Shown one piece after another: positions 1-5,542 of a DNA stretch of 8,112 bases. The position numbers and the translations under genes were made by a program. Each line of letters opens with the position of its first letter. Positions within the stretch are counted from its first letter, which is position 1. The stretch comes from Candidatus Omnitrophota bacterium (lineage in GTDB: Bacteria > Omnitrophota > Gorgyraeia > B26-G9), in contig QNCH01000061.1 of assembly GCA_003645745.1 (NCBI GenBank), positions 1 through 8,112 on the forward strand. Direction: 5' to 3'. The notes beneath the pieces are model-generated. The model saw nothing but the letters and a program-made list of their open reading frames with translations. It had not been told where the DNA came from and made no database searches.

Positions 1-812
1 CCCGCGAAATTTCTGTTTTAATGCGGGAAGAGAAAATTTTGTTAGTGAATGCCGCTCCTGTTATTGGTGAACACGGTGTTAATGGCGCGGTTTTAGTCTT
101 TCATGATATTACGAATTTAAGGCAGCTTGAGAAAGTTCGGCAGGATTTTGTGGCAAATGTTTCGCATGAATTACGCACCCCAATATCCAGTATTAAAGGG
201 TATGCGGAAACTTTATTACACGGAGCATTAGAAGATAAGGAAAATGCTGAAGATTTTTTGAAAATAATTTATTTTGAAGCTGACAGACTGGCAAAATTGA
301 TTTCTGACCTCCTGGACCTTTCAACAATAGAGTCAGGAAAGCTAACCCTGTGTTTAAAATCGTGTAATGTTGAGACTGTTGTGCAGCGTGTTGTTTCAGG
401 ATTAAAGCCCAGGGTAGGGGCTAAATTACTGACAATTAATTTAGTTATTCCAAAAAATATAGCAAAAATAGTCTGCGATGAAAATATGATTGCGCAGGTT
501 TTATTGAATCTCATAGATAACGCGATTAAATATACTAATGCACCAGGGCAAATATCTATAAAAGCGATAGAGCAAGGCGGGTTTGTGCAGATAGATGTTT
601 GTGATACAGGCATTGGTATTCTGGAAAAAGATTTACCGCGTTTATTTGAGCGCTTCTACCGTGTGGATAAAAATCGTTCCTGCGCTTTAGGCGGCACTGG
701 TTTGGGCTTGTCAATTGTTAAACACATTATTCAGGCGCATAAAGGCCGGGTTTTTGTGCGCAGCGTGTTTGGACAGGGTTCTACATTTAGTTTTACTATT
801 CCTAAAAAATAA
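1..812 (+). CDS. phoR: PhoR-type phosphate-sensing histidine kinase, C-terminal part (5' truncated by the window)
   Basis: Sensor kinase of the Pho two-component system, which autophosphorylates on histidine and passes the phosphate to a PhoB/PhoP regulator. The frame is open to the window edge (first full codon at base 3), so the methionine at 21 is probably internal. Numbering from that Met: residues 1-32 are the end of a PAS-like domain with the VFHDIT motif; the HisKA domain has SHELRTP with the phospho-acceptor His at 49; the ATPase domain has the N box NLIDNAIKY (163-171), G1 DTGIGI (195-200), the F box LFERFYRVDK (208-217) and G2 GGTGLGLSIVKHI (224-236). All catalytic boxes are intact. 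The run from LRQLEKVRQDFVANVSHE into SIKGYAETLL is typical of PhoR rather than other kinases, and the pst-phoU genes downstream support this. The membrane-anchored N-terminus cannot be seen. A phoB partner is presumably upstream. Confidence 0.9.
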   Translation, partial: REISVLMREEKILLVNAAPVIGEHGVNGAVLVFHDITNLRQLEKVRQDFVANVSHELRTPISSIKGYAETLLHGALEDKENAEDFLKIIYFEADRLAKLISDLLDLSTIESGKLTLCLKSCNVETVVQRVVSGLKPRVGAKLLTINLVIPKNIAKIVCDENMIAQVLLNLIDNAIKYTNAPGQISIKAIEQGGFVQIDVCDTGIGILEKDLPRLFERFYRVDKNRSCALGGTGLGLSIVKHIIQAHKGRVFVRSVFGQGSTFSFTIPKK

Positions 813-860
813 AGGTGTCTATTTTCATCTTTCTTTACGGTCACTAATCAGTGAGAGTTG

Positions 861-891
861 TAGATTCCCGCAATCTTTTAGCGGGAATCTA
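861..891. terminator. 11-bp perfect hairpin downstream of phoR (possible terminator or REP unit)
   Basis: TAGATTCCCGC (861-871) and GCGGGAATCTA (881-891) are perfectly complementary around a 9-nt loop. The stem starts 49 nt after the phoR stop and is followed by a T-rich run at 897-903, five bases beyond the stem. It could therefore end phoR transcription, but the U-tract is weak and offset. GATTCCCGC...GCGGGAATC hairpins are also common as dispersed REP-like units in intergenic DNA, so a repeat identity is equally possible. Confidence 0.4.
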
Positions 892-927
892 TAAGCTTTT
901 CTTAATGACTTGTAGGATAGATTAGTT

Positions 928-962
928 GAGATTATTCGTCGCTGCGCTCCTCAGAATGACAG
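928..962. repeat. REP-like intergenic element ending in AGAATGACA
   Basis: The segment GAGATTATTCGTCGCTGCGC followed by TCCTCAGAATGACAG is GC-rich compared with its surroundings. It has a short terminal dyad: ATTC at 934-937 against GAAT at 954-957. It resembles a widespread class of intergenic repeats of the form GAGATT...TTCGC...GAATGACA that I recall from many bacterial genomes. Only one copy is present here, so its repeat status cannot be shown from the window. Confidence 0.4.
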
Positions 963-1027
963 TAAAAATAAAAAGTCTCACTTACCGATTACAAAATAAA
1001 TTTCTTTTTACCTGCAGTGCTGGGTAA

Positions 1028-1081
1028 TTCACCTAAAATTCACTTTTCTGCAATCTTTTCTTCACATTCATAGGATATCCT
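1028..1081 (+). promoter_or_regulatory. Pho-box-like direct repeats plus -10: promoter of the small gene-porin-pst-phoU operon
   Basis: TTCAC units begin at 1028 (TTCACCT), 1039 (TTCACTT) and 1061 (TTCACAT). The slot at 1050 is degenerate, so all units sit on an exact 11-bp phase. Known Pho boxes are direct repeats of 6-7 bp on 11-bp centres, and TTCAC(A) fits the PhoP-type TT(A/C/T)ACA consensus. A -10 candidate follows at 1071-1076 (TAGGAT) or 1076-1081 (TATCCT), with no good -35, as expected for a promoter where PhoB/PhoP replaces the -35 contact. It lies between phoR and the transport genes. Assigning it to the operon is inference. Confidence 0.65.
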
Positions 1082-1096
1082 TTTAATTAGAAGGGT

Positions 1097-1120
1097 ACAA
1101 ACCTATTACGTTTGAGTATA
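1097..1120 (+). repeat. Dispersed repeat copy R1 (core only)
   Basis: Bases 1098-1120 carry the 23-nt core of a repeat found four times in this window: CAAACCTATTACG overlapping CGTTTGAGTATA. The core is identical to copy R4 (8073-8112, opposite strand). Only the core is present; the GAAACGCCTAAATTTT extension of R3 and R4 is missing. Bases further right (ATATGGCTTG, 1118-1127) can pair imperfectly with the left part, giving a weak hairpin with a TACGTTTGAGT loop. It lies about 15 nt beyond the predicted -10, so it would be in the 5' leader of the operon transcript. Confidence 0.75.
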
Positions 1121-1183
1121 TGGCTTGCTTTGTGTGAGAGAACAAGTTACAAGAGAAAAAAAATACAAAAGAATAAAAGAAAA

Positions 1184-1192
1184 AGGGAGGTG
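1184..1192 (+). promoter_or_regulatory. Shine-Dalgarno site of the small gene
   Basis: The GGGAGGTG stretch is the strongest anti-SD match in the window. It lies 12-13 nt before the ATG at 1205, slightly farther than usual, and supports that start over the upstream in-frame codon at 1112, which lies inside repeat R1. Confidence 0.6.
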
Positions 1193-1204
1193 AAAAAAGA
1201 TAAT

Positions 1205-1402
1205 ATGCAAGGTATAAAGGTGATGTCAAGTTTACATAAGGATTTTATCGCGAGCTTCTTACGCTCTCAGCTTATAACGTTACAGGATGTATTGGACACA
1301 ATAGAGAGTTCAAGTAGGCTTGAAGATGCTTATGTAGAGGAATCTTTGAATCGAGTGCAAAAAGAGCTGCATCAAATTCGAAGGTTGTGTGTGGATAATT
1401 AG
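1205..1402 (+). CDS. Small unknown helical protein, 65 aa, first gene behind the Pho box
   Basis: I do not recognise this protein. The chosen start at 1205 is preceded by a strong GGGAGGTG site; an in-frame ATG at 1223 (MSSLHKD...) is an alternative. The frame extends back to 1112, but that part would be encoded by repeat R1 and a lysine-rich run (KRKKIQKNKRKR), so I treat it as leader. The protein has no signal peptide, no membrane segment and one cysteine near the C-terminus. Spacing of hydrophobic residues (FIASFLRSQLITLQDVLDTI, then YVEESLNRVQKELHQIRRL) suggests two amphipathic helices, possibly a helical hairpin or a dimerising coiled coil. It sits between the Pho-box-like promoter and the porin, on the same strand, so it is probably phosphate-regulated. 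It could be a small cytosolic regulator or adaptor, but nothing in the sequence fixes a function. Confidence 0.6.
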   Translation: MQGIKVMSSLHKDFIASFLRSQLITLQDVLDTIESSSRLEDAYVEESLNRVQKELHQIRRLCVDN

Positions 1403-1472
1403 GGCATACGGATAAAAATTATTATGCGCCCAGATCTACAGACTTTTTTTAGCTGACCCTAATTTATGGTGT

Positions 1473-1523
1473 TTAGGGACTGTAATGATATAAATGCAAC
1501 ATTTATTTCATTACGGTCCCTAA
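1473..1523. repeat. 51-nt near-perfect palindrome upstream of the porin
   Basis: Left arm: TTAGGGAC (1473-1480), T, GTAATGA (1482-1488), T, ATAAATG (1490-1496). Loop: CAA. Right arm: CATTTAT (1500-1506), T, TCATTAC (1508-1514), G, GTCCCTAA (1516-1523). This gives 22 Watson-Crick pairs, one G-T pair and one T-T mismatch around a 3-nt loop. No U-tract follows, so it is not a standard terminator. The left TTAGGG can also pair with CCCTAA at 1457-1462, giving a mutually exclusive small hairpin. It ends only 4 nt before the porin Shine-Dalgarno region. It may be a palindromic mobile unit or a mRNA stability or processing hairpin between the small gene and the porin. Confidence 0.85.
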
Positions 1524-1527
1524 TAAT

Positions 1528-1533
1528 GAGAGG
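1528..1533 (+). promoter_or_regulatory. Shine-Dalgarno site that fixes the porin start
   Basis: GAGAGG lies 10 nt before the ATG at 1544. That start gives a clean signal peptide (MKKIFFG...), whereas the upstream in-frame starts at 1466 and 1526 would run through or directly abut the palindrome. Confidence 0.6.
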
Positions 1534-1543
1534 ATTACAAATA

Positions 1544-2797
1544 ATGAAGAAGATTTTTTTTGGAATAGGTTCGGGATTATTAATGATGTTGTTTTGCCTG
1601 ACAAATGTTTTTGCTGGTGAAATTAGTATTCTGGTGGATGAATTAGTGAAAAGAGACATTCTTTCTCCAGTTGAAGCGCAGATTATTTTGGATGAAACAA
1701 AACAGCAAGTTGCTAAAGAAATAGCTGAACAGAAATCTTATGCTGTACCGAGCTGGGTGCAAAAGGTAAAGCTTAAAGGAGATTTAAGGCTGCGTTATCA
1801 GAGTGAAGAAAAGGATTCAACAAAGTCAGGAAAGGTGAGTACAAGTAAAAGAGAAAGAGGAAGAGTAAGGATTCGCGTTGGAGCAGAAGCGAAAGTTACA
1901 GAGGGTTGTAAGCTAAATTTTGGGCTGGCTTCCGGCGGCAGCGATCCTCGTTCTACTAACCAGACATTTCAAGACAATTTTTCTACTAAAGGGATTAATC
2001 TTGATTATGCTTATGCAAATTTTTCCCCAATGCAGGGCCTGAATATTTTAGGCGGTAAAATTAAAGGTAAGAAAACTATTTGGATGAATAGTGATTTATT
2101 ATGGGACGGAGATGTTAATCCTGAGGGGATTGCTTTAAAAGCAACAGTTCCTGGAACTGATTTCTTTGTCAATACTGCTTATTTTGTGCTTGATGAAATT
2201 AAAAAATATGCGGATCCTACAATGGTTGTTGTACAACCTGGATTAAAAATGGAAATTATGGATGGATTAATTTTAAAATCTGCTCTTAACTATTACGCTT
2301 TTAATTCCATACAAGGATTGGATTATTCTAACATTTATGAAGGAGGAGAAACTAATACCTTAACTTCAGATAGCCATTTGAAATATGATTATGACGCGTG
2401 GGGATTTAGTACAGAGTGGGCAATGAAAGATGTTGTTCCTGGAATGATTAATTATACGGCTGTTTTTACCGATTACATAAGTAATCTAGATCCTTCAGAT
2501 CAGAATACAGGATATCTTGTCGGCTTTAAATTTGGAGACAAAAAAGTAGCTAAACCAGGTACCTGGCAGACAAAAGCGCTTTATCGGGAATTGGAAAAAG
2601 ATGCTTGGCCTGATTTTTTAGCTGATTCTGATCTTCTTGGCGGCATTACTGATGCTAAGGGTTATGAGCTGATTTTTAAATACGCGTTAGCTAAAAATGT
2701 AGTTTTAGGATTTGACTTCTATAATACTGAAACAATTAAAGCAGTAAACAAAAAAGAGCAAACTTTGTTTCAGGCTGATTGTGTTTTTAAATTTTAA
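1544..2797 (+). CDS. Outer-membrane beta-barrel porin (putative porin family), probably phosphate-starvation induced
   Basis: A 417-residue predicted outer-membrane channel. Residues 1-24 are a signal peptide (Lys-Lys, hydrophobic core, cleavage after NVFA). Residues about 26-65 form a charged helical segment (LVDELVKRDILSPVEAQIIL), a periplasmic or oligomerisation element seen before the barrel in the putative-porin (Porin_5-like) group. From about residue 75 the chain alternates polar and apolar residues with aromatic girdle positions (LKGDLRLRYQ, RVRIRVGAEAKV, GLASGGSDPRSTNQT, INLDYAYANF), as in beta strands. The last residue is Phe (VFKF), the usual signal for barrel insertion. It lies just before pstS behind the same Pho-box-like promoter, a position comparable in logic to phosphate-selective OprP/OprO porins, but I see no sequence sign that it belongs to that family. 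Substrate specificity for phosphate is inferred from context only. Confidence 0.8.
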   Translation: MKKIFFGIGSGLLMMLFCLTNVFAGEISILVDELVKRDILSPVEAQIILDETKQQVAKEIAEQKSYAVPSWVQKVKLKGDLRLRYQSEEKDSTKSGKVSTSKRERGRVRIRVGAEAKVTEGCKLNFGLASGGSDPRSTNQTFQDNFSTKGINLDYAYANFSPMQGLNILGGKIKGKKTIWMNSDLLWDGDVNPEGIALKATVPGTDFFVNTAYFVLDEIKKYADPTMVVVQPGLKMEIMDGLILKSALNYYAFNSIQGLDYSNIYEGGETNTLTSDSHLKYDYDAWGFSTEWAMKDVVPGMINYTAVFTDYISNLDPSDQNTGYLVGFKFGDKKVAKPGTWQTKALYRELEKDAWPDFLADSDLLGGITDAKGYELIFKYALAKNVVLGFDFYNTETIKAVNKKEQTLFQADCVFKF

Positions 2798-2854
2798 ATC
2801 TAAAAACTAATATTTTTTAAGAGAGCAGTTTGGTTAAATATTTTAGGCTTCTTA

Positions 2855-2869
2855 AATTGAGGCTCAATT
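2855..2869. promoter_or_regulatory. 15-nt perfect odd palindrome just before the pstS ribosome site
   Basis: AATTGAG (2855-2861), central G, CTCAATT (2863-2869): a 7-bp perfect dyad with one central base. It ends directly before the pstS AAAGGA site. It could be an operator half-site pair or chance in AT-rich DNA. No -10/-35 pair is evident beside it. Confidence 0.3.
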
Positions 2870-2870
2870 G

Positions 2871-2876
2871 AAAGGA
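2871..2876 (+). promoter_or_regulatory. Shine-Dalgarno site that fixes the pstS start
   Basis: AAAGGA lies 9 nt before the ATG at 2886. The frame can be extended to a TTG at 2868, but that codon precedes the ribosome site and would spoil the signal peptide's short basic N-terminus. Confidence 0.55.
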
Positions 2877-2885
2877 AAAATAAAG

Positions 2886-3770
2886 ATGAAACGATATTTA
2901 ATAGTTTGGGCAATAATCTGTGTATTGTTGAATGTTACGGGTAATCTTATGGCTCAGGAGATGGTTCAGATTAAAGGTTCAGATACTTTAATTAATCTTG
3001 TGCAGAAGTTAACAGAAGTTTATATGGAGCAAAATCCTGGAGAATTGTTCGCGATTACCGGAGGCGGCTCAGGCACAGGTATTGCCGCGTTGATCAATAA
3101 AAAATGCGATATTGCGAATGCTTCGCGTTTGATGAAAGCAAAAGAGGTAGCACGGGCAGCTGAAAAAGGTGTTCAGGCAAAAAGAGTTGTAATCGCCATG
3201 GATGGTTTGAGTGTGATTACTAATGGGGGGAATCTGGTAGATAAACTTACTTTAGATAAAATAGGTAAAATATTCCGTGGAGAAATTACTAATTGGAAAG
3301 ATGTTGGCGGCACAGATATGCCGATTACTTTGTATGGAAGACAGTCAAATTCAGGAACATTTGTTTTTTTTAGAGATGCTGTTTTAAAAGGAGATTATTC
3401 ACAGAAAATGAGGCGTATGAATGGTAATGCTCAAATAGTTGAAGCAGTAAAAGAAGATATTTCCGGTATTGGTTATGTCGGCGTAGGTTATGTAAAAGGA
3501 GCGGCAGGGATAGAACTAAATGTTTTAAAAGTTGCTGCCCGCGCAGGAGCTGATTACGCGAGCCCGCTTAATGCTTCAGAGGTAAAAAGCGGAAAATATC
3601 CAATTTCCAGGCCACTTAATCAGTATTTAAATGGTTCTCCTACAGGTATGGTAAAGGATTTTATTGCTTTTGAATTAAGTGAACAAGGACAGGAAATCAT
3701 AGAACAAGAAGGGTTTTTTCCTATTCCTGACGCGTATATTGAATTTAATACAAATAGTGTGGGGATATAG
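2886..3770 (+). CDS. pstS: PstS, periplasmic phosphate-binding protein of the Pst ABC transporter
   Basis: Captures inorganic phosphate in the periplasm and delivers it to PstCA. The protein is 294 aa. Residues 1-24 are a signal peptide (MKRY, hydrophobic core, cleavage near LMA-QE); no cysteine follows the cleavage site, so it should be soluble rather than a lipoprotein. Phosphate-contact motifs of the family are present: KGSDT (30-34), GGGSGTG (59-65), the MDG aspartate (106) and GRQSNSGT (151-158). The fold is the two-lobed PBP-like type, of the shorter PstS class that includes the TLDKIGKIFRGEITNW segment. The gene is 88 nt from the porin stop, without a convincing terminator between them, and 42 nt before pstC, so co-transcription is likely. 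A T8 run (3364-3371) falls within codons for the FVFFRD segment. Confidence 0.95.
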   Translation: MKRYLIVWAIICVLLNVTGNLMAQEMVQIKGSDTLINLVQKLTEVYMEQNPGELFAITGGGSGTGIAALINKKCDIANASRLMKAKEVARAAEKGVQAKRVVIAMDGLSVITNGGNLVDKLTLDKIGKIFRGEITNWKDVGGTDMPITLYGRQSNSGTFVFFRDAVLKGDYSQKMRRMNGNAQIVEAVKEDISGIGYVGVGYVKGAAGIELNVLKVAARAGADYASPLNASEVKSGKYPISRPLNQYLNGSPTGMVKDFIAFELSEQGQEIIEQEGFFPIPDAYIEFNTNSVGI

Positions 3771-3812
3771 GATTATATTTAATTGCCTGTAGAGAAACGG
3801 AGTTAATGAGAT

Positions 3813-4688
3813 ATGAGATTCAAAGAAAAAGTAATCCATAGTTTTTTTTTCTTAAATGGGGTATTGGTAGTAATCATTCTTTTAGGAATATTTGCGCTTT
3901 TAGTTTTTACTTCTATCCCGGCTTTTAAGGAAATCAGGTTAAGCCAATTCTTTTTTTCCGGAATATGGAATCCTGACGCGTATGTTAAACCTGCTTATGG
4001 AATTGTTTCTATGTTGGTAAGCACATTTCTCATAACTTTTGGGTCACTTGTAATTGCTATACCTTTAGGCATAGGCACAGCAGCTTATTTATCTGATCTT
4101 GCCAGTCCGCGTGTAAGGGAAATTGCTAAACCGATTGTTGAAATACTGGCAGGGATACCGTCGGTAGTGATTGGTTTTTTAGGTATTGTTGTTGTGGGGC
4201 CTGTAATTGCTAAGATTTTTGGTTTGCATAATGGATTGAACGCGTTAAATGGTTCTGTGCTTTTAGCAATTATGGCTTTGCCGACAATTATCAGTTTGTC
4301 AGAAGATGCTTTAAAAAGTGTGCCCAAGTCTTTTGAGCAGGCTTCGTTAGCTCTTGGAGCAACGCATTGGCAGACTTTAATAAAGGTGAAAATACCTGCT
4401 GCGTTTTCAGGGATTATTGCCGCGTGTATGCTTGGTATGGGCAGAGCTGTGGGCGAAACAATGACTGTTTTGATGGCAACCGGATGCGCGCCGGCAATGC
4501 CGCAGAGCTTTTTAGATTCAGTGCGCACTTTTTCCTCAACTATTGCTATTGAGTTAGGAGAGGTGCCGTATAATACTACGCATTATTACGCGCTTTTTGC
4601 TGTAGGGCTTGTGCTTTTTATAATTACGTTTATGATCAATATGGCTTCAGATATTATTTTGCATCAATACCGGAAAGTAACAAAATGA
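3813..4688 (+). CDS. pstC: PstC, phosphate ABC transporter permease
   Basis: One of two inner-membrane permease subunits through which phosphate passes from PstS to the cytoplasm. It is 291 aa with about six hydrophobic segments (near residues 15-35, 63-95, 108-135, 147-165, 198-222 and 258-280). The cytoplasmic EAA loop that docks onto PstB is at 175-197 (EQASLALGATHWQ...KIP). The GRAVGET motif (210-216) carries the Arg and Glu known to be needed for transport in PstC proteins. GGAG at 3799-3802 lies 10 nt before the ATG. Its stop overlaps the pstA start in an ATGA, so the two permeases are translationally coupled. A T9 run near the start (3842-3850, residues 10-13) is a possible slippage site. 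All motifs are intact. Confidence 0.95.
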   Translation: MRFKEKVIHSFFFLNGVLVVIILLGIFALLVFTSIPAFKEIRLSQFFFSGIWNPDAYVKPAYGIVSMLVSTFLITFGSLVIAIPLGIGTAAYLSDLASPRVREIAKPIVEILAGIPSVVIGFLGIVVVGPVIAKIFGLHNGLNALNGSVLLAIMALPTIISLSEDALKSVPKSFEQASLALGATHWQTLIKVKIPAAFSGIIAACMLGMGRAVGETMTVLMATGCAPAMPQSFLDSVRTFSSTIAIELGEVPYNTTHYYALFAVGLVLFIITFMINMASDIILHQYRKVTK

Positions 4689-5539
4689 ATATTAAGTATA
4701 TAAAAGCGAATTTAGGGTTTGGTTTATTAAGGCTGTGCGCGTTGATTGTGGGGGTGATTATTTTCGCGATTCTTTATGATATTGCTTCTAAGGGCGTTGG
4801 TAAAATAACCTGGGAATTTCTTTTTTCTATGCCGAAAAATGGTATGACTGAAGGCGGTATTTTCCCTGCGATTATTGGGACAATTTTTGTTACCGCGATT
4901 ACTGCTCTGTTAGCTATTCCTTTAGGTATGGGTTGCGCGATATATTTAAATGAGTATGCTAATGATAATATAATAACCAGATTGATTCGAATGTCTATAA
5001 GAAATTTATCAGGGGTACCTTCAATTGTTTATGGTTTATTTGGTGTAGTTTTGTTTGTGCAGGCAATGCGTTTAGGCACGAGTGTAATATCATCAGGTTT
5101 TACTTTAGGGCTAATGACACTCCCCTGGACAGTTACTGCGAGCGAAGAAGCATTAAAGAATGTGCCAAATTCGTATAGGCAGGGCGCGTTAGCTTTGGGT
5201 GCGACTAAATGGCAGGCAATTAGAACTAATGTTTTGCCTTATGCGGTGGGAGGAATGCTTACAGGTACGATTTTAGGTTTAGCGCGTGCTGCAGGAGAGA
5301 CTGCTCCGATTCTTTTTACTGGAGTAGCTTTTTATCTTCCTTTTTTGCCAAAATCTTTGTCCAGTCAGTTTATGGCATTGCCTTATCATCTCTACATTAT
5401 GTCAACGCAGCACCATTCAATAAACCAGGTAAGGCCAATTGCTTATGGGACAGCATTGGTGTTAGTAGTTTTAGTGTTTGTGATGAATTTGTTTGCGGTG
5501 ATTTTGCGGTATAGGCTGAGAAAATTTAAAAGGGATTAA
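4685..5539 (+). CDS. pstA: PstA, phosphate ABC transporter permease
   Basis: Second inner-membrane permease subunit, forming a heterodimer with PstC. It is 284 aa with about six membrane segments (near residues 12-32, 60-90, 108-130, 137-155, 186-222 and 255-275). The EAA-type loop is at 165-186 (RQGALALGATKWQAIRTNVL). The ARAAGET motif (200-206) distinguishes it from PstC's GRAVGET and is followed by the PstA-typical APILFTGVAFYLP. The start codon shares four bases (ATGA) with the pstC stop; only three bases separate its stop from pstB. No truncation or missing motif is seen. Confidence 0.95.
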   Translation: MNIKYIKANLGFGLLRLCALIVGVIIFAILYDIASKGVGKITWEFLFSMPKNGMTEGGIFPAIIGTIFVTAITALLAIPLGMGCAIYLNEYANDNIITRLIRMSIRNLSGVPSIVYGLFGVVLFVQAMRLGTSVISSGFTLGLMTLPWTVTASEEALKNVPNSYRQGALALGATKWQAIRTNVLPYAVGGMLTGTILGLARAAGETAPILFTGVAFYLPFLPKSLSSQFMALPYHLYIMSTQHHSINQVRPIAYGTALVLVVLVFVMNLFAVILRYRLRKFKRD

Positions 5540-5542
5540 AAT

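Larger units (their letters stand above)
813..1204. other. Intergenic region between phoR and the porin-pst operon
   Basis: About 390 bases without a convincing gene. In order it holds a hairpin at 861-891, a REP-like element at 928-962, a Pho-box-like array with a -10 element at 1028-1081, repeat copy R1 at 1097-1120, and a purine-rich leader ending in a strong Shine-Dalgarno site. A short stretch at 835-847 (TTACGGTCACTAA) matches 12 of 13 bases of the right arm of the palindrome at 1511-1523. Confidence 0.7.

Noticed and set aside
269..613. Antisense reading frame within phoR
   Set aside because: It is the complement of conserved kinase codons and shows no domain of its own.
1112..1204. 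N-terminal extension of the small protein from the ATG at 1112
   Set aside because: It would be encoded by repeat R1 and a lysine-rich low-complexity leader, and it lacks a ribosome site, whereas GGGAGGTG supports 1205.
1402..1450. Intrinsic terminator after the small gene (GGGCATA/TATGCGCCC then T7)
   Set aside because: The stem is short with a two-base bulge and a 14-nt loop, and the T run lies 12 nt beyond it.
1466..1543. Longer porin starting at 1466
   Set aside because: The extra residues are encoded by the palindrome and would bury the signal peptide; 1544 has a proper ribosome site.
2798..2885. Separate Pho box or promoter for pstS
   Set aside because: TTAAAT words at 2834 and 2852 are 18 bp apart, off the 11-bp phase, and no good -10/-35 pair was found.
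4085..4528. Antisense reading frame within pstC
   Set aside because: It mirrors conserved permease sequence, with no ribosome site or recognisable domain.
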